Of a stretch of 64,000 nt of DNA, positions 33,903 to 42,579 are shown piece by piece (position 1 is the stretch's first letter; each line of letters opens with the position of its first letter). A program made the translations under genes and the position numbers. The stretch spans positions 1 through 64,000 of the forward strand of contig NZ_FQUT01000005.1 in NCBI RefSeq assembly GCF_900129245.1. Reading direction: 5' to 3'. Below the pieces are notes generated by a model that made no database searches, was not told where the DNA came from, and worked only from the letters and a program-made list of their open reading frames with translations. The stretch comes from Chryseobacterium arachidis (GTDB lineage Bacteria > Bacteroidota > Bacteroidia > Flavobacteriales > Weeksellaceae).

Positions 33903-34808
33903 ATGATATTGATTTTTTCATCAAAAAAGGATTACACGACTAATGAAGTGATTAAATGGCTAATTTTTAAAAAGAAAAAATTTATTCGAGTTCATGATTC
34001 TGAGGTATTTGAAATTAGTGTAATTAATAGAAAGTTTTTTTTAAAAAGCGCCAGAAATTCATTTTATATCGATGATATCACTAGCGTATGGTTTAGAAGA
34101 GGTGGTTTAAAATTCAAAAGACTCAAGTATCAAATTAATTCGATTAATTTGATGATGGATGAAACACAATTTTTATTAGAGGAATATATAATAAAAACAT
34201 TAGAATCAAAAAAACATATCAATAAGCAGAGTAATAAGAGGGCTAATAAACTGCTTGTTTTGGAAAAGGCAAAAGAGGTAGGTCTTGATGTACCCGAATA
34301 TTTTATATCTACTAATACAGATGATGTAAAGCTAAATGAAACTATAACAAAATCAATAGCTGAAACCATTATTGTTGAATCTGCTTTTGAAGATTTTGAT
34401 GGAATTCTTTATACTCATGTAGTAAGTAAAAAAGAAGAAGATTCTTTTTTTCCAACATTTTTCCAACGTAAAATTGAAAAAGAATTTGAAATTAGAAGTT
34501 TTTATCTGAATGGGGAAATTTGGTCTTGTGCTATTATTTCTCAAAACGATGAGCAAACTAAAGTGGATTATAGACTGTATAATATTGAAAAGCCTAATAG
34601 AAATGTCCGTTATGTTTTACCAAGAGAAATCTGTAATAAAATCTCCTTATTAATGAAAATATTAGATTATAATTGCGGATCTATTGACATCATTAAATCT
34701 ATTGATGGGAAATTCTATTTTTTAGAAGTAAATCCTATAGGTCAATTTCTAGGCATATCCAGCCTTTGTAATTATTCATTAGAAAAAGTAATAGCAGATT
34801 ATTTATAA
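33903..34808 (+). CDS. Grasp-with-spasm system ATP-grasp peptide maturase
   Basis: A 301-residue ATP-grasp ligase of the graspetide (microviridin-like) type. The N-terminal ~110 residues form the pre-ATP-grasp part, including the W-F-R-R-G segment typical of these enzymes. The C-terminal half holds the nucleotide and Mg sites: a basic QRKIEKEFEIRSFY strand, D262 in GSID, and E275-V-N277-P-I-G. It would activate acidic side chains of the precursor with ATP and close ester or amide crosslinks. The precursor is 74 bases upstream and a 58-residue ORF starts 2 bases after its stop codon. The whole operon is extremely AT-rich. Confidence 0.85.
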   Translation: MILIFSSKKDYTTNEVIKWLIFKKKKFIRVHDSEVFEISVINRKFFLKSARNSFYIDDITSVWFRRGGLKFKRLKYQINSINLMMDETQFLLEEYIIKTLESKKHINKQSNKRANKLLVLEKAKEVGLDVPEYFISTNTDDVKLNETITKSIAETIIVESAFEDFDGILYTHVVSKKEEDSFFPTFFQRKIEKEFEIRSFYLNGEIWSCAIISQNDEQTKVDYRLYNIEKPNRNVRYVLPREICNKISLLMKILDYNCGSIDIIKSIDGKFYFLEVNPIGQFLGISSLCNYSLEKVIADYL

Positions 34809-34810
34809 CT

Positions 34811-34987
34811 ATGAAAGATATCATATTAAAAGAGAAACTTCCTCTTAATTTTAGATACATGCAAATATTTGGTTCTGATAAAACAAAAAAAATAAAGGAA
34901 GCAGTTAAGTATGTAGTTTGTAGTAAATATCAAACCGATAGTTTGGAACGAACTCCTCCATTTAAAAACTTTACTCGAATGCTATGA
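34811..34987 (+). CDS. Small unrecognised protein inside the grasp-with-spasm operon
   Basis: A 58-residue ORF (starts MKDIILKEKLPLNFRYMQIF, ends FKNFTRML) that is below common size filters. Its ATG is 2 bases after the ATP-grasp stop codon, and its TGA overlaps the ATG of the SPASM gene in the classic ATGA arrangement. Both junctions imply that it is translated and coupled to the maturases. It is basic overall, has one Cys (C37), no leader-type GG, no membrane segment and no motif I know. It could be an accessory subunit, a leader-recognition element or a degenerate second precursor; the sequence alone does not decide. Confidence 0.65.
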   Translation: MKDIILKEKLPLNFRYMQIFGSDKTKKIKEAVKYVVCSKYQTDSLERTPPFKNFTRML

Positions 34988-36066
34988 GATATTTTAATTT
35001 ATTTAGTGATATCTTAATAACAAAAGGAGCAAGCAGAATTTTAATTTCTGATTTGCAAAGAAATATTTCTGAAGTATTTCCTTTAGAATTTTTTCATGTA
35101 ATAGAGGAATTAAAAACCAAATCGATCGAGCAAATTTTATCCAGGTATGATATTGAATCAAAATTACTTTTTGAAGAGTATATTGAATTTTTCTTAGAAG
35201 AAGAATATGGTTTTATAAGTTATAATGATTGGGATAAAAATTTTGTTCCATATTCATTCAGTCACCATGAGCCTTCTAAGATAAATAATATCTTTTTAGA
35301 ATTGGATGACTTTTCTATATTTGAAAAAATTAAACAATCAATAGAAAATTTAGGTGTTCAGTATCTGAGTATATGTAGTTCCCGAAAAATTTTAATTAAA
35401 GAAATTTTAGAAATTGAATCAATTTTTGACGGTACTTCATTAGAAGGCATTGAAATCTATTGTCCTTACCATGAAGAAATTAATGATAACTCATTAAAAG
35501 CTTTAGACAAAAGTTTCAAGAGAATTTATAACTTGGTATTTTACAATTGTAATGTTAAATTTCATGATTTTAATGAAGATTCGGTGTTTAATTTTACTGA
35601 AGATAATTTAAATATAAAAAAATGCGGAATTGTTGATTTGAAATATTTTTCAACTAATATTCCAAAGATTATTGAAAGTAAAAATTATAATTCTTGTTTA
35701 TTTAAAAAAGTAGGAATTGATTCTGAAGGAAATATTAAAAATTGTCCGGCATTCGAAGAATCTTATGGTAATATTTATAAAAACTCACTTGAAGATATAG
35801 TTAAGATTCAGGGTTTTAAAAAATATTGGAATATTACTAAAAATGAGATCGAGATTTGCAAAGATTGTGAGTTTCGCTATATTTGTACGGATTGTAGAGC
35901 TTATACTGAAAAAACTCATATAAATAAAGATGGATTAGATATATCCAAACCACTAAAATGCGGATACAATCCATACACAGGAGAATGGGAAGAGTGGAGT
36001 CTTAATCCTTTAAAACAAATGGCCATCAAATATTATGATATGTATGGATTACTAAAAATCGATTAA
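34984..36066 (+). CDS. Grasp-with-spasm system SPASM domain peptide maturase
   Basis: A 360-residue protein with a C-terminal SPASM domain but no radical-SAM CxxxCxxC: the N-terminal region carries no Cys cluster at all. The SPASM cysteines are C238, C254, C292, C295, C301, C304 and C326, in the pattern C-x15-C, C-x2-C-x5-C-x2-C, C. They are suited to two auxiliary iron-sulfur clusters. This SPASM-without-radical-SAM layout beside an ATP-grasp ligase defines the grasp-with-spasm systems of Bacteroidota. The protein may bind or position the precursor, or do further chemistry; its activity is not established. Its start overlaps the 58-residue ORF by 4 bases. Confidence 0.85.
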   Translation: MRYFNLFSDILITKGASRILISDLQRNISEVFPLEFFHVIEELKTKSIEQILSRYDIESKLLFEEYIEFFLEEEYGFISYNDWDKNFVPYSFSHHEPSKINNIFLELDDFSIFEKIKQSIENLGVQYLSICSSRKILIKEILEIESIFDGTSLEGIEIYCPYHEEINDNSLKALDKSFKRIYNLVFYNCNVKFHDFNEDSVFNFTEDNLNIKKCGIVDLKYFSTNIPKIIESKNYNSCLFKKVGIDSEGNIKNCPAFEESYGNIYKNSLEDIVKIQGFKKYWNITKNEIEICKDCEFRYICTDCRAYTEKTHINKDGLDISKPLKCGYNPYTGEWEEWSLNPLKQMAIKYYDMYGLLKID

Positions 36067-36204
36067 TTTAATTCTGTTATCACTTTTGGATTCAAGGAAT
36101 TAACTATTCTTATAGTTGTTTAGAATTTTTCAATAATTAGCCACTAAAGGCTTTTTCAAGTCTTCAGCTCGTTTATATTCATTTGATATTGAAAAGTTAA
36201 TGAA

Positions 36205-36582
36205 TCAATCTAAAAACTCACCACTCACATAAAACCAACGGTTTTGAATCATTTTAAATTGCGATAATTCGTGATGAATATGTTGTTGTCCCTCTTCATC
36301 AGTATAATATGCTTTGAATTCAACTTTATTCATTGATGGTTTGTCTACAATTTCCAGTTTCGTCCATTCATTGATTTCTCCCCATTCCTGTAAATCTTTT
36401 GTATTATGAAATTGTCTTTTGCTTGGCGAAGTGGTTTCCATTAAATATTTTCCGTTCGGAATGGCAAATGCAGAAAATCTTGAGCGCATCAAAGCTTCGG
36501 CGGTGGGTGCATTTTTTTCTCCGGTATGGTAAGGTTTACAACATTCTTCGTAAGACTTTCCTGAAGAGCAAGGACAATTCAT
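36205..36582 (-). CDS. YchJ family protein (SEC-C motif)
   Basis: A 125-residue protein of the YchJ/UPF0225 family. The zinc-binding SEC-C-like start CPCSSGKSYEECC supplies C3, C5, C14 and C15, followed by the conserved ALMRSRFSAF and a C-terminal NTF2-like half ending in WFYVSGEF. The function is unknown; a metal-binding cytoplasmic role is expected from the family. It stands alone on the minus strand. G+C rises sharply again at this gene compared with the RiPP island next to it. Confidence 0.9.
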   Translation of the reverse strand: MNCPCSSGKSYEECCKPYHTGEKNAPTAEALMRSRFSAFAIPNGKYLMETTSPSKRQFHNTKDLQEWGEINEWTKLEIVDKPSMNKVEFKAYYTDEEGQQHIHHELSQFKMIQNRWFYVSGEFLD

Positions 36583-36679
36583 TTCTTTGATTTTTATTTG
36601 GATACAAATTTACGTGAATATTATTACTTTTTTGTTTTCCAAGAATTCACGAATATAATGGAAGACATAATTATATCAA

Positions 36680-36812
36680 TAGGAACAGGCTTTAGCCCGT
36701 TTATCAAATAGGAATTTCAATTTGGCTTTAGCCAAAATATATTTTTCCACAGATTTCACAAATTTTCACAGATGTTTACGTTTTAATTTTAAAAATCTGC
36801 TTAATCTGTAAA
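36680..36812. repeat. Palindromic repeat cluster ('GGCTTTAGCC' element)
   Basis: ACAGGCTTTAGCCCGT (36685-36700) and TTTGGCTTTAGCCAAA (36721-36736, a perfect stem with TTTA loop) are followed by CCACAGATTTCACAAATTTTC and a partly complementary AAATCTGCTTAATCTGT. A diverged relative with the same order of motifs lies at 59691-59760. It sits in the 300-base gap between ychJ and the M3 peptidase; nothing else is seen there. Confidence 0.6.
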
Positions 36813-36850
36813 ACAACGAGAGAAAATTGTATCATTTGTATACAAACAAA

Positions 36851-36877
36851 AAAAGCATCCAAAAATTGAATGCTTTT
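36851..36877 (-). terminator. Terminator of the M3 peptidase gene
   Basis: AAAAGCAT and ATGCTTTT form an eight-base stem with a T run on the minus strand, immediately after the peptidase stop codon. Confidence 0.65.
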
Positions 36878-36883
36878 AAAAAT

Positions 36884-39025
36884 TTATTTAATAAACCCTC
36901 TGTTTCTCAACAACGGCTTAATATCAGGATCATGTCCTGTGAAATCTCTGAATGCCTGATTCAGATCAACAGAATTTCCGACAGACAGAATGTATTTTCT
37001 GAAACGGTCTCCGTTCTCTCTTGTTAGTCCACCATTCTTTGAAATCCATTCCCAGGCATCGTTATCCAATGTTTCAGACCACAAATAAGCATAATATCCT
37101 GCAGAATAACCACCACCCCAGATGTGTGCAAAATATGGAGTATGATATCTGGGTGGAACGGTTGCCAAAGTAAATCCGTGGTTGGCTAACGATTGTTTTT
37201 CGAAATCTAAAACCGGAGTCAATTGACTTTCATTCGTCACGGTATGCCAATCCATATCTAAAGCTGCTGCAGAAACCAACTCGGTGGTCATGTAACCCTG
37301 ATTGAAAGTCGCTGCTTTTTTAATTTTATCAACCAAAGTTTGTGGAATCGGCTGTTTTGTTTCGTAATGTAAAGCGTAATTTTTCAAAACGACAGGATCT
37401 AGAGCCCAATGCTCATTAATTTGAGAAGGGAATTCCACGAAATCTCTCGGTACATTCGTTCCTGAAAGTGAAGGATATTTCTGGCTCGCAAACATTCCGT
37501 GAATCGAGTGACCAAACTCATGGAAAATAGTTGTTACATCGTCATAGCTGATCAAAGAAGGTTTTCCTGGAGCCGGTTTTTGATAATTATAGCAGTTGAC
37601 AATCACAGGTTTTGTTCCCAAAAGGTAAGACTGCTCTACGAAATTACTCATCCATGCGCCGCCGTTTTTAGAATCTCTTGTGTAGAAATCCAGGTAATAA
37701 ATAGCAATAGATTTTCCGTCGTGATCGAAAACTTCATACGTCACCACATCAGGATGATAAACCGGAAGGTCTGTTCTTTTCTTGAAAGTTAACCCATAGA
37801 ATTTTTCAGCAGCGAAGAAAACTCCTTTTTCCAAAACTGTCGTGATTTCAAAATAGGGCTTGATTTGATTTTCGTCTAAATCATATTTTGCTTTTCTTAC
37901 CTGCTCCGCATAAAAATTCCAGTCCCAAGGTTCCACTTTGAAACCACCTTTTTGCTGGTCAATCAAATCCTGAATATCTTTTGCTTCACGTCTTGCCGTT
38001 TCTACGGCTGGTGTTGCAATCTGATTCATCAGTTTTGTTGCAGCTTCAGGATTTTTTGCCATCTGATCCTGCAACTTCCATTCTGCGAAACTTTTCTTAC
38101 CCAAAATCTGAGCTTTCTTCAGTCTTAATTTGGCTAATTTTTCAATCGTTTCTCTTGTGTCATTAGCATCGCTTTTTTCAGCTCTTGTCCAAGAGGCTTT
38201 GAATAATTTTTCTCTTGTTGCTCTGTTTTTTAGATTCTGTAAAAGTGGCTGTTGCGTCGTATTTTGTAAAGCCAATAAATACTGACCTTCTTTTCCTGCA
38301 TTTTTAGCATCACTTGCAGCGGCAGCAATTTCGTCAGCCGAAAGTCCGTCTAAGTCTTTTACATCAGAGAAGAAAACTCCGCCCTGCTTTCTTGCCTCCA
38401 ATAATTTGTTGGAATATTGTGTAGAAAGTGAAGCCATTTCCTGATTGACTTGTTTTAATTTTTCTTTATCAGCCGAAGAAAGATTCGCTCCTGCAATTTC
38501 AAAGTTTTGCTTGTAAAACTGTACCAGTCTTTTGCTTTCAGAATCTAATCCGTTTTCAGAAATAGATTTAATTCTTTTATACAGATTTTCATTCAGGTAC
38601 ATTTTATCTGAATGTGCTGCGAAAATCGGAGCGTATTCTTCGTCTAAAGCCTGTAAAGTAGGGTTTGTATTAGCACTCGTTAAATTTGAAAATACAATAA
38701 CCGCTCTTTTCAGAACTTCACCACTTTTTTCCAATGCAACGATGGTATTTTCAAACGTCGGAGCCTCGGAATTGTTGGCGATTTTTATAATTTCGGCGTC
38801 ATGCTGTTTTAAACCAAATTCAAAAGCAGGTTTGAAATGTTCGTTTTTAATTTTATCAAACTCCGGAGCTTCGTACTGAAGTTTGCTTTTCTTCATGAAA
38901 GGGTTTGATGAAAGGGTGGGATCCAGCGTAGGAACTTCCTGTTGTGTATCGGTGTTTTTCATTGTAGTACAAGATTGATTAAATGCTAATGCAGAAATTA
39001 ATAATACCGATGAAATCTTCTTCAT
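36884..39025 (-). CDS. M3 family metallopeptidase (peptidyl-dipeptidase Dcp-like), lipoprotein
   Basis: A 713-residue thimet-oligopeptidase-family zinc peptidase, close in length to Dcp/OpdA. The zinc site is H502-E503-F-G-H506, within TIFHEFGHSIHGMF. The glycine/tyrosine-rich substrate loop YFAHIWGGGYSAGYYAYLW lies near the end. The N-terminus is a lipoprotein signal with lipobox F-N-Q-S-C19, so the enzyme is exported and anchored. It would cut dipeptides from short peptides, complementing the S9 and S8 peptidases elsewhere in the window. It stands alone on the minus strand with its own terminator. Confidence 0.92.
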   Translation of the reverse strand: MKKISSVLLISALAFNQSCTTMKNTDTQQEVPTLDPTLSSNPFMKKSKLQYEAPEFDKIKNEHFKPAFEFGLKQHDAEIIKIANNSEAPTFENTIVALEKSGEVLKRAVIVFSNLTSANTNPTLQALDEEYAPIFAAHSDKMYLNENLYKRIKSISENGLDSESKRLVQFYKQNFEIAGANLSSADKEKLKQVNQEMASLSTQYSNKLLEARKQGGVFFSDVKDLDGLSADEIAAAASDAKNAGKEGQYLLALQNTTQQPLLQNLKNRATREKLFKASWTRAEKSDANDTRETIEKLAKLRLKKAQILGKKSFAEWKLQDQMAKNPEAATKLMNQIATPAVETARREAKDIQDLIDQQKGGFKVEPWDWNFYAEQVRKAKYDLDENQIKPYFEITTVLEKGVFFAAEKFYGLTFKKRTDLPVYHPDVVTYEVFDHDGKSIAIYYLDFYTRDSKNGGAWMSNFVEQSYLLGTKPVIVNCYNYQKPAPGKPSLISYDDVTTIFHEFGHSIHGMFASQKYPSLSGTNVPRDFVEFPSQINEHWALDPVVLKNYALHYETKQPIPQTLVDKIKKAATFNQGYMTTELVSAAALDMDWHTVTNESQLTPVLDFEKQSLANHGFTLATVPPRYHTPYFAHIWGGGYSAGYYAYLWSETLDNDAWEWISKNGGLTRENGDRFRKYILSVGNSVDLNQAFRDFTGHDPDIKPLLRNRGFIK

Positions 39026-39360
39026 AAATTATTTATTAATAAACCATAAAGATATTAAAACTTAGCTGATAATCATGAATAAGATATTTGCACTTCTTCA
39101 CTCGATAAAAATAAGTGTTTCCCTGTAACAGTGAAACCGTATCTGACATTGGAAAATAATCTGTTTCGGCTTGTAAATTAAATATGTTAGATGGGGTGAG
39201 GCGACCAATCCAAATGAATTTAAATAGAATATAGTATTTCTGCCTAGAGAAATAATTGTAAAAGAGATTATTATGATCAGTTATGGTAAGAAAAGTAATA
39301 TTTTTTATACATTAGTTGTTATTAAAATAAATAATTAATTATAATAAAATAAAAGATAAC
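39026..39360. other. Gene-free stretch between divergent genes
   Basis: These 335 bases separate the divergent peptidase and head-GIN genes and must contain both promoters. I do not see a good TAnnTTTG match, a strong hairpin or a reading frame, only AT-rich DNA, most extreme just before the head-GIN ATG. Confidence 0.4.
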
Positions 39361-40170
39361 ATGAAATCACAAACTATTTTTATTCTTTCAGCCTTTGCTT
39401 TTTTAGCATCTTGTGAAGGAAAACATGACAACAAAAGCAAAAATAATTGGGTTGATAAAGTTGTAAATAAAGACAGCGGACCGATCAGGCAGAAAGAAGT
39501 AGCCGGAGATTTTGATAAAATTGAAGTTTCTCAGGCAATTAAAGCTGAAGTTATTAAATCGGATGTTGAAAAGGTAGTGATTTCGGCTCCCGAAAGTATT
39601 ATCGATGAGATTTTAGTGGATAACAGTGGTGGAAGTCTTCATATTCATTATAAGCAGGGAATCAGAGTGATGAATAACCATAATGTTTCGGCAAAAATTT
39701 ACACCAGAGATTTTACCAAGCTGAATGCCAATTCTGCGGCGAGCATCACAGTAAAAGATAAATTTATTCAGGATAAAACAGACATTGAAGTATCCAGCGC
39801 AGCCAGCATTACCGGAGATTTGGAAGCCAATGATATGGATATTAATGTAGGAAGCAGCAGCAGCTTCAGCGGAAAGATCTGGGCTGTAGATTTGGATATC
39901 GAAGCCTCTTCGGCGGGAAGTATTTCTGTTTCCGGGAAAGCAAAAAATGCTGATATTTCTTCATCTTCGGGCAGCAGTATTTCTGCCGATGGACTCATCG
40001 CTGATCATTTGAAAGCAGAAGCTTCAAGCGGAGCAAGCGTAGACATTGGTGCAACTTCCAGCATACAGGCTGAAGCTTCATCTGGAGGAAGTGTAAATGT
40101 AAAGAAAAGAGGAAATGTAACCTCTGTTTCAAAAGAAGAAAGCAGTGGCGGAAGTGTGAATATCGATTAA
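39361..40170 (+). CDS. Head GIN domain-containing lipoprotein (DUF2807)
   Basis: A 269-residue lipoprotein with lipobox F-L-A-S-C18. From about residue 45 it is a putative auto-transporter adhesin head-GIN (DUF2807) domain. It has short repeating beta-helix turns very rich in Ser, Ala, Gly and Asp, seen as recurring SSAAS, SSGSS and SSGGS motifs spaced ~20 residues apart. Such proteins are exported and surface- or periplasm-facing; the precise role is unknown. The stop codon directly abuts the stop codon of the convergent antiporter gene, with no base between. Confidence 0.85.
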   Translation: MKSQTIFILSAFAFLASCEGKHDNKSKNNWVDKVVNKDSGPIRQKEVAGDFDKIEVSQAIKAEVIKSDVEKVVISAPESIIDEILVDNSGGSLHIHYKQGIRVMNNHNVSAKIYTRDFTKLNANSAASITVKDKFIQDKTDIEVSSAASITGDLEANDMDINVGSSSSFSGKIWAVDLDIEASSAGSISVSGKAKNADISSSSGSSISADGLIADHLKAEASSGASVDIGATSSIQAEASSGGSVNVKKRGNVTSVSKEESSGGSVNID

Positions 40171-42054
40171 TCAATCATTATTTTCCTCATCTTCATCGTC
40201 TGCAGATGGGGAATCTTCCCAGTTTGTATGATCGAAATTCAAATTATCATAAGCCAATAATTCCTCCTCTCGCTGGAGGATTTCTTTTGTGGTAAACAGA
40301 TGAATTTCGTCATCGTCATCAGATTTAGCCAATTTTCTGATGGAAGCTTTATCAATGGCCATGAATCTCTGCCCGAGGCGTCTTGCTGCGTATTTTCGCA
40401 TTCCTGTTTCGTGAAGAACGTCGACAGCCATATCTACAGCTGTTCCCAACGTTTCACGATAAATATTATTAATTCCGTTGTTGAGGTAAGAATAGGCATC
40501 AATTCTGTTTTTAGCCCTTACAAAGATTTTTACACCGGGATAATGTTCGCGCACAACATCAGCAACAAATTTATTGTCATCAGGATCATCTAGGCATAAT
40601 ACAAGAATTTCGGCGTCTTCAATTCCGGCAGCTCTTAAAGTTGGAATTTTTGTTGCGTCACCATAATATACTTTAAAACCGTAGCTTCTTAACAATTTTA
40701 CACGATCCGAATCTCTGTCCAAAACAGTGGCCGAAATTTTATTGGCCTTAAGCAATCTTCCTACCGTACTTCCGAAATGCCCGAAACCAACGATAATAAT
40801 TTTCTTTTGCGATACATTGCTGTCAAGAATATTGTAATCATGATCGCCTTCCGGAACTTCTTTGATGAATTTGGGAGTGATGAGTTTATCATTGATAATT
40901 AAAAGGAAAGGAGTGATGCACATGGTAATTGCCGTTACCGCCATCATTTGGGCATTCAGTTCAGGGCTTAAAAGATAAAGACTTGATGCATAATTAATTA
41001 ATACAAAAGCAAATTCTCCTACCTGAGAAAGGGCAAATGCATAGAAAAGGCTTTGCGGCGTATCAATTTTAAAGAACTTTCCGATAAGGAAAAGCACAAG
41101 AAATTTTATCGCTAAAACAGCAAAAACGGTTGTGAAGATAAAAGTGGGATCCCGCTGTATCACATTAAAATTCATTGTGGAACCTACGCTTACAAAAAAT
41201 ACAGCCAAAAGTAATCCTTTGAAGGGATCGATCTGTGCCTCGAGTTCATGGCGAAATTCGCTGTTGGCTAGCATAACTCCGGCAAGAAAAGCCCCTAAGG
41301 CAGGGGAAAGACCGAGCGCTACCATTAGTTCAGAAACGCCGATCACCAAAAAAAGGGAAGAAGCGGTCAAAAGTTCTGTCATTCCTGATTTTGAGACATA
41401 TCTTAAAAAAGGAACAAAAACATATCTACCCAATAAAATTAAGATCACAACGCCTAAAATTACTGTTGCAAACTGCATCCATTCGGGAAGTGTCTGGATT
41501 AAAACCTGTATTTCGTTGTCGTGATGTCTTGCTTTATAATTGGCAATAAGCGGAAGAATCGCCAAAATAGGAATCACCGCAATATCCTGAAAAAGGAGGG
41601 TGGAAAAGGACGCTTCTCCTGCTAATGTTTTTAAATTGTTTTTTTCCTGTAAAGTCTGCAAAACAATGGCAGTGGATGAAAGAGCGAAACACATGGCAAT
41701 GGCAAACGCTTTATCGACTTTCCAGCCTGACCAGATGAAAACCAGGAACAGTAAGGAAATGGTAAGCAACATTTGCGTTAGCCCCAATCCTACTATTTTC
41801 TTTCGCATTTCCCAGAATTTCCTGGGCTCTAACTCAAGTCCGACCAAAAACAGCAACATAATGACACCAAATTCACTGGCGTGCATGATATCGTTTACAT
41901 CTTTTCCGGTTAATTTTAAAACATAAGGACCAATAATAATTCCTCCTGCAATATATCCGATTACAGAACTAAGCCCAAATTTCCTTGCCAGCGGAACCAT
42001 AATGATGGCAACGCCCAGAAAAATGAGTGTATTCATTGCTAATGTAGATTCCAT
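40171..42054 (-). CDS. CPA2 family cation:proton antiporter with RCK domain (KefB/KefC type)
   Basis: A 627-residue inner-membrane protein. Residues ~1-385 contain about 12 membrane helices of the Na+/H+ exchanger (CPA2) fold, including LEASFSTLLFQDIAVIP-type conserved segments (here GEASFSTLLFQDIAVIP). Residues ~400-520 form an RCK/TrkA-N domain with the nucleotide-binding G-F-G-H-F-G turn and a typical D-R-D acidic end. A very acidic tail closes the protein. The family exports K+ in exchange for protons under electrophile stress. The upstream gene, 3 bases away, is a KefG/KefF-like flavodoxin reductase, exactly the partner expected for such channels. Confidence 0.9.
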   Translation of the reverse strand: MESTLAMNTLIFLGVAIIMVPLARKFGLSSVIGYIAGGIIIGPYVLKLTGKDVNDIMHASEFGVIMLLFLVGLELEPRKFWEMRKKIVGLGLTQMLLTISLLFLVFIWSGWKVDKAFAIAMCFALSSTAIVLQTLQEKNNLKTLAGEASFSTLLFQDIAVIPILAILPLIANYKARHHDNEIQVLIQTLPEWMQFATVILGVVILILLGRYVFVPFLRYVSKSGMTELLTASSLFLVIGVSELMVALGLSPALGAFLAGVMLANSEFRHELEAQIDPFKGLLLAVFFVSVGSTMNFNVIQRDPTFIFTTVFAVLAIKFLVLFLIGKFFKIDTPQSLFYAFALSQVGEFAFVLINYASSLYLLSPELNAQMMAVTAITMCITPFLLIINDKLITPKFIKEVPEGDHDYNILDSNVSQKKIIIVGFGHFGSTVGRLLKANKISATVLDRDSDRVKLLRSYGFKVYYGDATKIPTLRAAGIEDAEILVLCLDDPDDNKFVADVVREHYPGVKIFVRAKNRIDAYSYLNNGINNIYRETLGTAVDMAVDVLHETGMRKYAARRLGQRFMAIDKASIRKLAKSDDDDEIHLFTTKEILQREEELLAYDNLNFDHTNWEDSPSADDEDEENND

Positions 42055-42057
42055 ATT

Positions 42058-42579
42058 TTATTGGTTCAGAAGTTCTACAAATTCTTTTTTATGTAAAACG
42101 ATTGCTTTTTTTGATAATTTATTGGCTTCGTAAACGATTTTAATGTTTTTAATATTGGCTTTAAAAACGTTTAAAGAAACGATAAGTCCGCTGATGAGCT
42201 CTTCCACAGTGTATTTATAGGTGCCTTCTTTGGAAAAAGATCTTTCTTTTCCGCCGGTCGTCACCAGAATGTAGACTTCTTTACCTTCCAAAGGATTGTA
42301 TTCGCCTTCTTTCAGCCAGTTGCGGTCGAAAACTTCATCAATCCACAATCTCAATAATGGCGGAATTCCGAACCAGATGATAGGAAACTGAAAGATAAAA
42401 CGATCATAATTTTTTAATCTTTTTCTTTCTCTGAAAGCAGCAATATGAAAGTCAGGATATTCTTCATAAAGATCACGTAAGGTGAAATGCTGGTGACGAA
42501 CATAGAAATTAATGAGCTCTACATTCGAGTTTGAGTGCTCTAAATAGGGATGCGCAAAAACTACCAACGTCTTCTTCAT
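42058..42579 (-). CDS. NAD(P)H-dependent oxidoreductase, KefG/KefF-like ancillary subunit
   Basis: A 173-residue flavodoxin-fold quinone reductase of the MdaB/KefF/KefG group. The features are an FMN-loop start (LVVFAHPYLEHSNSN), the central strand and motif FQFPIIWFGIPPLLRLWIDEVF, and ILVTTGGKE. In enterobacteria KefG and KefF are small subunits required for full activity of KefB and KefC. Here the gene ends 3 bases before the antiporter's ATG on the same strand, so the same partnership is a strong inference. It is cytoplasmic, peripheral to the membrane transporter. Confidence 0.85.
   Translation of the reverse strand: MKKTLVVFAHPYLEHSNSNVELINFYVRHQHFTLRDLYEEYPDFHIAAFRERKRLKNYDRFIFQFPIIWFGIPPLLRLWIDEVFDRNWLKEGEYNPLEGKEVYILVTTGGKERSFSKEGTYKYTVEELISGLIVSLNVFKANIKNIKIVYEANKLSKKAIVLHKKEFVELLNQ

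Noticed and set aside
34984-36066. Radical-SAM pseudogene that has lost its N-terminus
   Set aside because: SPASM-only proteins next to an ATP-grasp ligase are the defining form of grasp-with-spasm systems. The frame is intact and coupled by ATGA to the gene before it.
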